The notes under the pieces: model-generated | What the model was told of the DNA's origin: nothing | What the model saw: the letters and a program-made list of their open reading frames with translations, nothing else | Database searches by the model: none | NCBI GenBank assembly: GCA_040081265.1 | Contig: JBEBGV010000001.1 | Location: forward strand, 62,001 to 126,000 | DNA length: 64,000 bases | From: JBEBGV01 sp040081265 | Lineage (GTDB): Bacteria; Acidobacteriota; Vicinamibacteria; Vicinamibacterales; UBA2999 | Direction of reading: 5' to 3' | Made by a program: the position numbers and the translations under genes | In this document: positions 49,718-61,875 of the stretch, one piece after another | Layout of the letters: every line of letters starts with the position of its first letter | Numbering within the stretch: position 1 is the stretch's first letter

Positions 49718-50325
49718 CGTGCCTCCCCTGCCGGTGCCTCGGCTGCCGCGCCCGCCGGACGATCCAGGTCAGCGCGGCGATCCGCGGGGACATCTGCGAC
49801 GGTTGCGGACCGAGAGGTCTGCAGCGCGCGGATATAGGCGGCAATGGCCCAGCGATCCGCGACCGGCACTTGTGCAGCGTAATCCTGCATCATCCCGAAG
49901 CCATTGGTCATGACGTCGAAGTAGTAGCCGACGGGCGCGTTTCGCAGGCGCTCATCGTGAAACGACGGTGGCTGCCGGAAGCCGCGCTGCACGATCATGC
50001 CGTTGCCGACGCCGGTCATCCCGTGGCACGGGGAACAGAAGACATCGAACCGCTCGTGGCCGCGCGCCATCACGTCGGCGGTCACTGGCATCGGGAACGT
50101 CTCTGCCGGACGACCATCGACGACGCCCTCGTAGAGGTGGCGGTCTTCGTTGAGCTGGCCGCGCGCAACCGTGTTGGCAACCACCATGCGGGATGAGCTG
50201 CCGTTGGCGAAAAACGTTGTGGACTGCAGCGGGCGGTAGCGCGGGCCGTTGTGCATGTCCTGGCGACACGCGGCGAGCACGACGCCCAGCGTCACGACGA
50301 GCAGCGTGAGAGCGTTACGGCGCAA
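49714..50325 (-). CDS. actE: Alternative complex III, monohaem cytochrome c subunit ActE
   Basis: The 203-residue lipoprotein (MRRNALTLLVVTLGVVLAAC) has a single haem motif CSPCH at about residue 97-101 in RGHERFDVFCSPCHGMTGVGNGMI and a likely axial Met in TNGFGMMQDYA. It receives electrons from ActA/ActB and passes them to the caa3 cytochrome c domain. It overlaps actD by 11 bp and actF by 4 bp. Confidence 0.92.
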   Translation of the reverse strand: MRRNALTLLVVTLGVVLAACRQDMHNGPRYRPLQSTTFFANGSSSRMVVANTVARGQLNEDRHLYEGVVDGRPAETFPMPVTADVMARGHERFDVFCSPCHGMTGVGNGMIVQRGFRQPPSFHDERLRNAPVGYYFDVMTNGFGMMQDYAAQVPVADRWAIAAYIRALQTSRSATVADVPADRRADLDRPAGAAAEAPAGEAR

Positions 50326-50863
50326 CTTCGGAGACTCCCAGCGGATGAAGGTTCTTCAGAAACGCAGCGGTCCCGTTCCGGTCAAACAATGGATCCGCCG
50401 ACTCGATACACAGGAAGAAACGGTCGGTCGAGGCGCGCGCGAAACTGGGGACGTTGAACACCGGGTGATACGGCTGCGGCAGCTTGTTGAGCGCCCACAT
50501 CCCGATGAACGCCGACAGGGCGGCGCCAAGCACGGTGGTTTCGAACGTGACCGGGATGAACTGCGGCCAGCTCAGATCAGGACGGCCGCCGATATTCATC
50601 GGGTAGGCCGTCGTCGAAGCCCACACCTGGAGGCCGAAGCCGGCGAGCCCGCCGACCAGTCCGCCCATGAACACCAGCTTCGGGAGGCGCGTGCGTGGCA
50701 GATCGAGCGCCTCGCTCAACTCCTCGATCGGAATCGGCGAAAAGGCGTCCATCTTCCGGTAGCCGGCCAGGCGTGCCCGTTCGGTGGCATGCACCAGCTC
50801 GGTGGCTGTCTCGAACTCGGCCATCAGGCCGTAGAGCGATGAGGGCGTTTCTGCGTGCGACAT
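50315..50863 (-). CDS. actD: Alternative complex III subunit ActD (DUF3341)
   Basis: The 182-residue protein has the DUF3341 layout. The N-terminal part has SLYGLMAEFETATELVHATERARLAGYRKMDAFSPIPIEELSEAL. A helical hairpin follows (LPKLVFMGGLVGGLAGFGLQVWASTT and FIPVTFETTVLGAALSAFIGMWAL), and then ASTDRFFLCIESADPLFD. It is a peripheral membrane subunit; the exact role is structural. It starts 4 bp after the actC stop. Confidence 0.92.
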   Translation of the reverse strand: MSHAETPSSLYGLMAEFETATELVHATERARLAGYRKMDAFSPIPIEELSEALDLPRTRLPKLVFMGGLVGGLAGFGLQVWASTTAYPMNIGGRPDLSWPQFIPVTFETTVLGAALSAFIGMWALNKLPQPYHPVFNVPSFARASTDRFFLCIESADPLFDRNGTAAFLKNLHPLGVSEVAP

Positions 50864-50867
50864 CGGA

Positions 50868-52288
50868 TTAACCGTGATGCTCCATCTTCAGCTTCGCTTC
50901 CGGGGTAATCGTGCGCATCTCGAAGATGGCCAGCGCCGGCAGGAAGCGGATGAAGAGGAAGAACAGCGACAGGAACAGCCCGATCGTCCCGGCAAACATC
51001 GCGAAGTCCCAGCGCGTCGGTGTGTAGAGATCCCAGGACGAGGGGAGGAAGTCGTGGGAAAGGCTCGTGACGATGATGATGAAGCGCTCGAGCCACATGC
51101 CGACGTTGACCAGCAGCGACAGCACGAAGAGCAGCGGAATGTTGTCGCGCACGCTGCGGAACCAGAACAACTGGATCATCACCGCGTTGATGGCGATGAG
51201 CGACCAGTAGAAGAACGCGTAGTCACCGGTCATACGGTTCCACATCATCGCGCTCTCGTAGGTGTTGCCGGCATACCAGGCGAAAAACGCCTCGTTGGCA
51301 TACCCGTAGGCGACGATCATCCCCGTCACCAGCATGACCTTGGTCATGTTGTGGATGTGCCGCATCGTGATGAACCCGTCGAGCTGGTAGTACTTGCGCA
51401 GCGGGATCGCCAGCGTCATCACCATCGCAAAGCCGGAATAGATCGCGCCGGCCACGAAGTAGGGCGGGAAGATCGTCGCGTGCCACCCGGGCAGCACCGA
51501 CACCGCGAAGTCGAAGCTCACCACCGAGTGCACGGACAGCACCAGAGGCGTCGAGATACCCGCCAGGAGCAGGTAGGCCATCTCGTAACGGTGCCAGTGC
51601 CGGGCGGACCCGCGCCAGCCGAGCGAGAGCATCCCGAAGATGACCTTCGCGGTCCTCGATTTCGCCCGGTCCCGGAGCGTCGCCATGTCGGGCACGAGCC
51701 CGGTGAACCAGAACAGCGCCGAGACTGTGCCGTAGGTCGAGACGGCGAACACGTCCCAGATCAGCGGGCTTCTGAACTGCGGCCACAGACCCATGGTGTT
51801 GGGATACGGGAACAGCCAGTAGACGGCCAGCCACGGACGGCCGGTGTGGAGCAGCGGGAACATCGCCGCGCACGCCACGGCAAACAGCGTCATCGCTTCG
51901 GCGAAGCGGTTGATCGAGGTGCGCCACTGCTGCCTGAACAGCAGGAGGATGGCGGAGATCAGTGTTCCGGCGTGGCCGATACCGATCCACCACACGAAGT
52001 TGATGATGTCGAACGCCCAGCCGACCGGGACGTTGTTGCCCCAGATCCCGATGCCGGTCAGCAGGAGCTTGGCGATGGTCACGTTCAGGAGCATCAGGAG
52101 CGCAAACGCGATCGCGAAGCCGAAGAACCAGCCAATCGGTGTCCGCTTCGACAGCACGATGTGGCTGATCGACTCGGTGACCGACTCAAACGAGTGTCCG
52201 GGCGCAATGACCGCCGGCGTCCGCGCGTGCAGCGCGGCCAGTGCCGCGTCGCCGCCGGTGTGCTGCACCTTGTGCTGCGTTTCAGCCA

Positions 52289-52289
<1 letters not shown>
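50868..52289 (-). CDS. actC: Alternative complex III, NrfD-like quinol-oxidising subunit ActC
   Basis: The 473-residue polytopic protein resembles NrfD/PsrC. It has ten helices, including GWFFGFAIAFALLMLLNVTIAKLLLTG, VGWAFDIINFVWWIGIGHAGTLISAILLLFRQQWR and VHSVVSFDFAVSVLPGWHATIFPPYFVAGAIYSGFAMVMTLAIPLRKYY. The VGWAFDIINFVWWIGIGHAGT segment, with His and Asp, is typical of the quinol site. The start overlaps the actB stop as TAATG. Confidence 0.95.
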
Positions 52290-55477
<3,188 letters not shown>

Positions 55478-55484
55478 GTTCGCG

Positions 55485-56135
55485 TTACCGGTGACACGTC
55501 GAACAGCTCGTGTTCGGACGAATGTCGTATTCCTTGACGAGCCGCGGTCCGATCACCGACTGCGGCTCTGCCGGTCGATAACCCATCGTCGTGATCTCGC
55601 TGCGTGGCCTGACGAAGTTCTCGGGGGCACGATGACAGTCGAGGCACCACTGCATCTGAAGCGTGTTCTGCTGTCGCATGAGCGGCATCTCGTCAACGCG
55701 GCCATGGCAGGTTTCACACCCCATCCCCTTCTTCACATGAATGCTGTGGTTGAAGTAGACGAAGTCGGGCAGGTCGTGGACCCGGACCCAGCGCAACGGG
55801 GTGTCATCGCGGAAGCTGGCCCGGACCGGTTCCAGGATGGGTGCCGTATTGAACAGCTGTGAGTGGCAGTTCATGCAAGTCTTGGTGGGCGGGATGCCGG
55901 CAAACGTCGACGTCTCGACCGACGTGTGGCAATACCGGCAATCGATCCCGTCATCCTTGACGTGATGCAGGTGGCTGAACTGGATGGGCTGTTCGACGAA
56001 CTCGTTCGCACGAGTCACGTACGAGGAACGGCCCAACACCACCGCCACGAGAATCAGTCCGGCGACCGCTGACAGGGCAACGAAGAGACTGAGCTTCGAA
56101 AGGGTGTTGGCGCTGGGTCGAAATATCTGCGACAT
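55485..56135 (-). CDS. actA: Alternative complex III, pentahaem cytochrome c subunit ActA
   Basis: The 216-residue protein has one N-terminal helix (SLFVALSAVAGLILVAVVLG) and five CxxCH sites: CRYCH (66-70), CMNCH (87-91), CETCH (140-144), CLDCH (164-168) and CSTCH (211-215). Several isolated His (HLHHVKDDG, FNHSIHVKKG) are the likely distal ligands. It is the first gene of the operon and is divergent from a zinc-ribbon gene across about 150 bp, where the operon promoter must lie. Confidence 0.96.
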   Translation of the reverse strand: MSQIFRPSANTLSKLSLFVALSAVAGLILVAVVLGRSSYVTRANEFVEQPIQFSHLHHVKDDGIDCRYCHTSVETSTFAGIPPTKTCMNCHSQLFNTAPILEPVRASFRDDTPLRWVRVHDLPDFVYFNHSIHVKKGMGCETCHGRVDEMPLMRQQNTLQMQWCLDCHRAPENFVRPRSEITTMGYRPAEPQSVIGPRLVKEYDIRPNTSCSTCHR

Positions 56136-56287
56136 CTAAGTGGGGCGACCGCGAGCGTACGCCTATTCAGGCGCGCCTGAAGGGTCGATTTGCCGTAAAT
56201 GAATCGGGTTTCTCGTGACGGGATCTGGTTGTACCACGTTGTGAAAAAAGGATCAAGGTAGCCCGCCCAGACGGTTAGAATGCGCCG
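56136..56287. other. Divergent intergenic region upstream of the actA-ctaF operon
   Basis: This gap of about 150 bp should hold the promoters of the respiratory operon (minus) and the zinc-ribbon gene (plus). It contains a short A-run (GTGAAAAAAGGATCAAGG, about 56240-56257). I see no REP copy, and no clear operator. Confidence 0.4.
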
Positions 56288-56731
56288 ATGAGCGACCGCA
56301 AGTACAAACAGCGCGGTTACCAGGACGACGACCGGGACCGCCCGACCAAGACGCCCGCCCGGCCTGCCCCTGAACCGGGCGCGCCCGCCGGGGCCCGCCG
56401 TATTTCACAGGATGGCCCAAAACACGTCAATATGCCGGGCTACCGCGAGGTCGTGCGCTGCACGCAGTGCGGAAACGTGATGCCCCCCGATGTCGGATTC
56501 GACACCCGCTGCTCTCGTTGTGGCACTGAAGCCCATACCTGCGCCCAGTGCACGTCATTCGATCCGAGCAGCACTTTCGAGTGTATGGAGACGATCCCGG
56601 CGCGGATTTCACCCAAGAACACCCGCAACGGCTGCACGCTCTTCATGCCCAGGACGACGGTCGAACGGGAGACCACGGCTCCACGGACCGACAGCGCCAG
56701 GAAAGCCTTTGACGACCTGTTCAAGTTCTGA
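56288..56731 (+). CDS. Small zinc-ribbon protein
   Basis: The 147-residue protein has a charged, disordered N-terminal 50 residues. CTQCGN and CSRCGTEAHTCAQCTSF follow (about residues 58-90), giving C-x2-C...C-x2-C-x5-C-x2-C, so a zinc ribbon or rubredoxin-like knuckle. The C-terminal ARKAFDDLFKF ends many small nucleic-acid- or ribosome-associated proteins. Function unknown. It is 13 bp upstream of the glutaredoxin-like gene and probably co-transcribed. Confidence 0.75.
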   Translation: MSDRKYKQRGYQDDDRDRPTKTPARPAPEPGAPAGARRISQDGPKHVNMPGYREVVRCTQCGNVMPPDVGFDTRCSRCGTEAHTCAQCTSFDPSSTFECMETIPARISPKNTRNGCTLFMPRTTVERETTAPRTDSARKAFDDLFKF

Positions 56732-56743
56732 GAGACCCCGCAC

Positions 56744-57415
56744 ATGGCTCTTTTGAGCGCCGAGGACCGCGAGACGGTCCGGAAGCACCTGACGGGACTC
56801 GTACACGACGTTCGGCTGCTCCTTTTTACTCAGACCATCGGGGGCCCCGAGTCCGCCCTGGTCGCCAGACAGATTCTGGATGAAGTTGCGAGCCTCAATG
56901 ATCGCGTGACTGTCGAGGAAGTGAACTTCGTCCTCGATAAAGATCGGGCACTCGCCCTTGGAGTCATCGGGGTCCCGGAGATCGTGGTCATGCGCAATGG
57001 CCAGGACACGCGGATGCGCTTCCTCGGGGCGCCATCCGGCTATGAGTTCATGTCTCTGATCGAGGCGATCATCGCCGCCGGAACAGACGATGGGCAACTG
57101 ACAGAGGACAGCAGGTCACTCATAGGTTCAGTTGACCAACCATTGGATATAAAGGTGTTCGTTACACCAACCTGTCCGCATTGTCCGCGAGCCGTCACGA
57201 TGGCTCACAAGATGGCTCTTGCGAATCCCCTAATAACCGCCACTTGTGTGGAAGCGACCGAGTTCCTTGAGCTGTCAAGGGAATATCGGGTCACAGGCGT
57301 TCCCAAGACCGTGGTCAACGGAAGCATTGAAATACTCGGCGCGCTCCCCGAGGATGCCTTTGTTCGCGCAGTGATTGGTCATCCACCCGTAGAAGAAGGA
57401 TCTCCCACCACGTGA
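56744..57415 (+). CDS. Two-domain glutaredoxin-like (PDO-type) protein with a degenerate first domain
   Basis: The 223-residue protein has two thioredoxin-fold halves. The second (residues about 130-215) has the active CPHC in FVTPTCPHCPRA, followed by VTGVPKTVVN with the cis-Pro. The first half (residues about 10-100) has the same fold pattern (LLLFTQTIGGPESALVARQIL, GVIGVPEIVVMRNG) but the cysteines are absent. Protein disulfide oxidoreductases of the PDO/AhpF-N type often have one active and one inactive site. It overlaps the next gene by 4 bp (GTGA). Confidence 0.82.
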   Translation: MALLSAEDRETVRKHLTGLVHDVRLLLFTQTIGGPESALVARQILDEVASLNDRVTVEEVNFVLDKDRALALGVIGVPEIVVMRNGQDTRMRFLGAPSGYEFMSLIEAIIAAGTDDGQLTEDSRSLIGSVDQPLDIKVFVTPTCPHCPRAVTMAHKMALANPLITATCVEATEFLELSREYRVTGVPKTVVNGSIEILGALPEDAFVRAVIGHPPVEEGSPTT

Positions 57416-58134
57416 TGTCGAGTCAGGGGCTTTCCGGTCGCCTGATCTGCCAGTTGCTCCTGGTGCTTGGGCTCGTTGCACCAGTGCCTGCCTCGGCACA
57501 GATAACGCCACTCTCGGTTCCGGACCTCCCTGCGGTGATTCCGCTGTTCCCTCTGCCGAATGTGGCGGTGCTCCCCTACCTGCAGCTTCCCCTGCATATC
57601 TTTGAGCCTCGCTACAAGGAGATGCTTGCTGATGCCCTGGCCGGAAATCGGGTAATAGGCATCGTCCAGATCCAGCCAGGCTTCGAGGCTGACTACCAGG
57701 GTCGGCCTCCGATTTTCGGCATTGGATGCGCCGCGATCGTCGTTGCCAATGACCGCCAGCCGGACGGTGAGTTCGACATCGTCGTGCGCGGCTTCGTCAA
57801 GTTCCGCATCATGAGTGAGTCCGGTGACAAGGCGTATCGCGTGGCCCGAGTCGAGCCAATCCCGGAACTGCTGGACGAACCGGCGCGGACGGCCTTGCAT
57901 GAGCAGCGCCCGGCTCTCGAGCAGGCACTCACGATGTTTCTGGGTGCAGCACCAAACTCACTCAGGCTGCCCGTGATGACCGACGAAGACCTGGTGAACA
58001 CGCTGGTGATGAGCCTCGAATTCGACACCGTCGATCGCCAGCTCCTGATCGAGCAGCCAGGAGTACTGGCACGGGCAAACAAGCTCGCCGAAATGCTGGG
58101 CAGAACGCCTGGCGAACCTGTTGTCCCACGGTAG
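57412..58134 (+). CDS. Secreted protein with Lon N-terminal domain, paralogue 2
   Basis: The 240-residue protein has a signal peptide (MMSSQGLSGRLICQLLLVLGLVAPVPASAQ). A Lon substrate-binding domain follows: IPLFPLPNVAVLPYLQLPLHIFEPRYKEMLADALAGNRVIGIVQIQPG, FGIGCAAIVVAND, FDIVVRGFVKFRIMSES. A helical C-terminal region has LVNTLVMSLEFDTVDRQLLIEQPGVLARANKLAEML. It is the same architecture as the 15797-16471 gene but more like canonical Lon-N. GTG 57412 or ATG 57415 could be the start; both overlap the upstream stop. Confidence 0.85.
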   Translation: MMSSQGLSGRLICQLLLVLGLVAPVPASAQITPLSVPDLPAVIPLFPLPNVAVLPYLQLPLHIFEPRYKEMLADALAGNRVIGIVQIQPGFEADYQGRPPIFGIGCAAIVVANDRQPDGEFDIVVRGFVKFRIMSESGDKAYRVARVEPIPELLDEPARTALHEQRPALEQALTMFLGAAPNSLRLPVMTDEDLVNTLVMSLEFDTVDRQLLIEQPGVLARANKLAEMLGRTPGEPVVPR

Positions 58135-58651
58135 CCCGGTGGATGAGCCAGCCACCTGGCTGACTGATCATGCGACCCTTCTCCCGCATTCGGGAACGGC
58201 GCTGGACCTGGCCTGCGGGCGTGGCCGCCACGCACTGTGGCTGGCACGGCGCGGGTTGTCTGTCACGGCGATTGACCGTGACCACGACGCGCTGGGTCAG
58301 ATCGAGGACACCGCGGCATCCCTGGGCCTCACCATCTCCACCCTCGCGGTCGATCTGGAGGCGGAGGCGGCGTCACTGGGCCGCGCTCACTACGATGTCA
58401 TTGTCTGCGTCCACTATCTGCACCGTGCCCTCTTCCCCGCGATCATCGAGGCACTCCGTCCGGCAGGCGTCCTCGTCTACGAAACTTTCACGCGCTCGCA
58501 GGCCACACTTGGAAGACCGCGGAACCCGGCCTTCCTGCTCGAGGAGGGCGAACTCGAGCAGCTTGTCGCGCCCCTGGACATCGTCGCGAGCCGCGAAGGA
58601 CTCTTCGACGGTCGTCACCTCGCGTCGGTCGTTGCGCGCGGCATAATCTAG
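58121..58651 (+). CDS. Class I SAM-dependent methyltransferase (TehB-like)
   Basis: The 176-residue protein from TTG 58121 (or GTG 58139) has ATWLTDHATLLPHSGTALDLACGRGRHALWLARRGLSVTAIDRDHDALGQIE (motif I DLACGRGRHA; acidic end of strand 2 in VTAIDRD), YDVIVCVHYLHRALFPAIIEALRPAGVLVYETFTRSQ. It resembles the small tellurite-resistance-type methyltransferases. It overlaps the Lon-N gene by about 14 bp and lies 5 bp upstream of the phosphatase gene. Confidence 0.82.
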   Translation: MSHGSPVDEPATWLTDHATLLPHSGTALDLACGRGRHALWLARRGLSVTAIDRDHDALGQIEDTAASLGLTISTLAVDLEAEAASLGRAHYDVIVCVHYLHRALFPAIIEALRPAGVLVYETFTRSQATLGRPRNPAFLLEEGELEQLVAPLDIVASREGLFDGRHLASVVARGII

Positions 58652-58655
58652 GCAC

Positions 58656-59372
58656 GTGATGCCGAATCAACGATCGTTGCTGTGCGCCCTGGCGATCTCG
58701 CTGACGCTCGGCGCCAGCGCTGCTGCACAGTCGGTGCCGGCGAGTGGGCGCCTTTCAGCGGCACCCGGCCCTTCCGGACAGACTCTGCGGATCTACCTGG
58801 CGCGCCACGGGGAAACGCTCTACAACGCGGAACGTCGCGTGCAGGGCCAGCTTGATATCCCGCTGAACCGCCGCGGTCTCGAACAGGCCGCACAGCTCCG
58901 CGATGATCTGCGGGGTGTGGCGTTCGACGCCATTTACGCCAGCCCCATGGACCGCAACATCACGACCGCGTCGATCATCGGCAACGGACAACCAGTACGA
59001 GTGTTACCAGATCTCATCGAACGCAATCAGGGCCGCTTTCAGGGGATGCTTGCCGATTCGGCAGCCGACTTCGCCCGCCGCATGACCGATCCGCGCGACG
59101 ACCTTGACGGCGGGGAAACCACGTTCGCACTGGCGGCGCGGGCGCAGCGCGCCCTGACCACGATCCGCCGGATCCACAAGAGTGGAGCAGTGCTGGTGGT
59201 CGGACACTTCCTGACCAACCAGATGCTGGTCAAAGAGCTGCTCGGCATGACGGTTGAACGCGCGATGCAGGTGAATCAGGCCAACGACGAGCTCTACCTG
59301 ATCGAAATCAACCCTCAACGTCGGGCACGGAGCTGGAAGCTGATTACGCCGGGGAAGCTTGGAGAACTGTAG
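58656..59372 (+). CDS. Secreted histidine phosphatase (phosphoglycerate-mutase-like)
   Basis: The protein has 238 residues from GTG 58656 (or ATG 58659). The signal peptide is MMPNQRSLLCALAISLTLGASAAAQ. Catalytic RHGE is at IYLARHGETLYNAERRVQGQLDIPLNRRGLEQA, with the second His in VLVVGHFLTNQML. The partner acids lie in DAIYASPMDRN and ERNQGRFQGML. Members dephosphorylate small molecules or proteins; a secreted one may release phosphate. It ends the plus-strand run before the restriction-modification pair. Confidence 0.88.
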   Translation: MMPNQRSLLCALAISLTLGASAAAQSVPASGRLSAAPGPSGQTLRIYLARHGETLYNAERRVQGQLDIPLNRRGLEQAAQLRDDLRGVAFDAIYASPMDRNITTASIIGNGQPVRVLPDLIERNQGRFQGMLADSAADFARRMTDPRDDLDGGETTFALAARAQRALTTIRRIHKSGAVLVVGHFLTNQMLVKELLGMTVERAMQVNQANDELYLIEINPQRRARSWKLITPGKLGEL

Positions 59373-59395
59373 GATCCATAGATAATTGGCAAGGC

Positions 59396-60193
59396 GTGAC
59401 CTCGGCTGTCACAGCCGCGCGAGATCCTCGACGTCAGACCACCGTGCCACCACCGCTGTTCGAACTGTCGGCCCTGGATGCTGTGAGTTGGCTTCGCAGC
59501 CAGCCTTCCGAGTCCATCGATCTGCTCATCACCGACCCGGCGTACGAGTCGCTCGAGAAGCATCGCGCGATTGGTACGACCACGCGCCTCAAACACAGCA
59601 AGTCTTCGAGCAACAACTGGTTTGCCGTCTTTCCGAACGCCCGCTTCGGCGAGCTTTTCGACGAAGTGTTCCGTGTCCTGCGACGCAACAGCCACTTCTA
59701 TCTCTACTGCGATGCGGAAACGATGTTCGTCGCACGGCCCGAGGCCGAGCGGGCGGGCTTCAAGTTCTGGAAGCCGCTGGTCTGGGACAAGAAGACAATC
59801 GGGATGGGCTATCACTATCGAGCGCGCTACGAGTTCATCCTGTTCTTCGAGAAGGGCAAGCGGCGACTGAACGACCTCGGTATCGCCGATGTGATCGCGG
59901 CACCGCGCATTCACCGCGGTTATCCGGCAGAGAAGCCGCCCGCGGTCTCAGAGGTCTTGATCGGACAAAGCTCTCAGCCTGGTGACGTCGTCGCCGATCC
60001 TTTCATGGGATCAGGGAGCGTTGGGGTCGCGGCGCTGTCTCTCAAGCGACGATTCCTCGGAACCGACATCAATCCAGAGGCGGTGCGCGTGTCGGCAGGC
60101 CGGCTCGGAGCGTTTGGGGTGGGTGTCCATCCGGCCGAGCTCCCAGCCGCGCCGCAGCCGGATCTCCTCGAGATGCTGGACGCGAGTTCGTGA
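59396..60193 (+). CDS. DNA methyltransferase of the N4/N6 type (probable modification enzyme)
   Basis: The 265-residue enzyme from GTG 59396 has the catalytic motif IV LLITDPAYESLEKHR (DPAY, residues 47-50) and, further along, the SAM motif I VADPFMGSGSVGVAAL (residues 200-213). This order (IV before I) is that of the beta class of amino-methyltransferases. Between them, the region around residues 60-170 contains WKPLVWDKKTIGMGYHYRARYEFILFF, also typical. There is no extra N-terminal recognition domain, so specificity must come from the middle. The stop overlaps the next gene's start by 4 bp, so both are translated together. Confidence 0.88.
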   Translation: MTSAVTAARDPRRQTTVPPPLFELSALDAVSWLRSQPSESIDLLITDPAYESLEKHRAIGTTTRLKHSKSSSNNWFAVFPNARFGELFDEVFRVLRRNSHFYLYCDAETMFVARPEAERAGFKFWKPLVWDKKTIGMGYHYRARYEFILFFEKGKRRLNDLGIADVIAAPRIHRGYPAEKPPAVSEVLIGQSSQPGDVVADPFMGSGSVGVAALSLKRRFLGTDINPEAVRVSAGRLGAFGVGVHPAELPAAPQPDLLEMLDASS

Positions 60194-60639
60194 CCGGCGG
60201 GGGATATGCCGATCTGGTGGCGTCCTATCTCTCGCGCCGCTTCAGCGCGCGCGGCCTGAAGGTGTATCGAGAGATTCGGGTGGGGAAGTCCATCATCGGG
60301 AAGAATCGCACGGTCGACGTGCTCTGCGTCGCCGAGGCCGCTGGACTTGCATTCGCGATCGAATGCAAGTTCCAGGACAGTCCGGGCACGGTGGACGAGA
60401 AGATCCCTTACGCGATCGACGATCTGCAGGCGCTCCCGATGGCGGGGTGTATCGCGTACGCCGGCAGAGGATTCTCTCAGGGCGTGCTGCACATGCTCGA
60501 AGGGTCGCCGCATGCCGCCTACTGCCTCCCGTCCCCAGACCAGCAGGGCATCTCCTCCGATACGCAGGATCTCGATCACCTTCTGGCGATGCACTTTGGA
60601 TGGTGGGACGTGCTCATCGGCAGTCGTAAACCGGTGTAG
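60190..60639 (+). CDS. PD-(D/E)XK-superfamily nuclease, probable restriction partner
   Basis: The 149-residue protein starts with GTG 60190 inside the methyltransferase stop. The nuclease core is E28 (VYREIR), D43 (RTVDVLCV), E58-x-K60 (FAIECKFQ) and a helix with KIPYAIDDLQ, i.e. the E-D-ExK order of the PD-(D/E)XK fold. It is small but complete in the catalytic part. Coupling to a DNA methyltransferase makes a restriction function likely, though the protein could also be a Holliday-junction or repair nuclease. It is followed within 30 bp by a degraded mobile-element region. Confidence 0.75.
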   Translation: MTGGGYADLVASYLSRRFSARGLKVYREIRVGKSIIGKNRTVDVLCVAEAAGLAFAIECKFQDSPGTVDEKIPYAIDDLQALPMAGCIAYAGRGFSQGVLHMLEGSPHAAYCLPSPDQQGISSDTQDLDHLLAMHFGWWDVLIGSRKPV

Positions 60640-60665
60640 CGACCAGGCGACGGCACGCCCCGGTG

Positions 60666-61055
60666 TTATCGGCGCCGCATGTTGAAACCGGTCAGGAAAC
60701 TTACGCGCAGGCCGGCACTGGACGGCACCACCGCGACGTTCATCGGCACATTGAGTACACCGGCACGAATGGTGACCCCGGCAGCAACGGCGAGGGCTAC
60801 CCCCGCGGGCGTCACATTGGGACCAATGCCGAACTCGGTACCCTCGCGTGTGCGCACGCCCACGAGCCAACTCAGACTCGGCAGGACGACTCCCTGGTCC
60901 ATCCCGCCGAGCAGCACCACCCATTCATTGACGGCTGCGACACCGCTGTCCTTGCTGTAGAACTGACGTTCGAACTGCCATCCGAACTGGGAGATCGTCT
61001 GACGGACGTCGATCGATCTCTCATGCAGTTTGTCGACGACGCCGCTGCCGAGCGC
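60666..61055 (-). pseudogene. 5'-truncated outer-membrane-barrel protein gene
   Basis: About 125 residues (GSGVVDKLHERSIDVRQTISQFGWQFERQFYSKDSGVAAVNEWVVLLGG ... GLRVSFLTGFNMRRR) have the alternating strand pattern and conserved GIGPNVTPAGVALAVAAG and IPMNVAVVPSSAGLRVSFLTGFN-like segments of small envelope beta-proteins. Upstream, at about 61055, the frame runs straight into IS481-type transposase residues (AYRSSARRTAAL). The barrel gene thus lost its 5' half by insertion or deletion. Confidence 0.6.
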
Positions 61056-61720
61056 GGCGGTCCGTCGCGCCGAGCTGCGATACGCCCGACGGTAGGCCAT
61101 TCGCGGAGGGGCGTCTGAATGAAGCGCTCGGCTTTGCCGTTCGTCTGCGGTCGATACAGCCGCGTGAAGCGCTGGCGCACGATCCATCGTTTGACACACC
61201 GGCGCGATAGTCCAGCGCGTTACCCGTGAGGAGGCGACGCACGCGGATCCCACGGCGACGAAACCACGCGAGGGTGCATTGGAGGAAAGCCGCGCAGTGC
61301 GGCGCGTCCGACGGTGGGGGTCGCCGTGGGTGCGATGCCCGACGCCGACGGCGCGGCCCAAACGCTTTAGATCGATGTGCAGCAAGTCGCCGACGTGCGG
61401 CCACTCGTAGCGCTGGACCGGCGCCGGCGGCTCAAAGCAGCGCCACCCGGTTGAGCCCGGCCCGCGCGAGCACGCGCGTAACCGTGGAACGCGGCAGCCA
61501 GAGGGCGGTAATAATCTGCCAGGCCGTGGCCCGCGTGCGACTCAGGGCCGTCCCGCGGCTTCGATCGGCGCCGCCAGCCGGCGCGACTGGCGACACGGAG
61601 CGCGAGGACGCATCCTGGAGGCCGTCGACATGGCGCGACCGGGCCCGCAACTTTGCGACCGTCCGGACGCTGATTCCTATAGCCTCGGCGATGCGGGCAT
61701 ACGTCAGCCTTGCTCCGCTC
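61056..61720 (-). pseudogene. IS481-family transposase remnant
   Basis: Conserved pieces appear in several minus-strand frames, in transposase order: an N-terminal helix-turn-helix part (RHVDGLQDASSRSVSP, WLPRSTVTRVLARAGLNRVALL), LLHIDLKRLGRAVGVGHR, CAAFLQCTLAWFRRRGIRVRRLLTGNALDYR, and FTRLYRPQTNGKAERFIQTPLREW. Frameshifts and the loss of GSAY (NALDYR instead of NGSAYR) inactivate it. The C-terminus is fused to the barrel-protein fragment. Confidence 0.75.
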
Positions 61721-61875
61721 GGGTGACGATCAACTGCGCATCTTCGGTGTGGTCTTCGCGTTACGATGCATTCTCATTCGGGGCGCGAGTGAACGCGTCG
61801 AGGGCCCGCGGGGTCTCACGGAGGCCCTGCGTCGCGGCGTATGCGCCGCGCGGGCGGCAGGGGGTCGGGTCGTGG

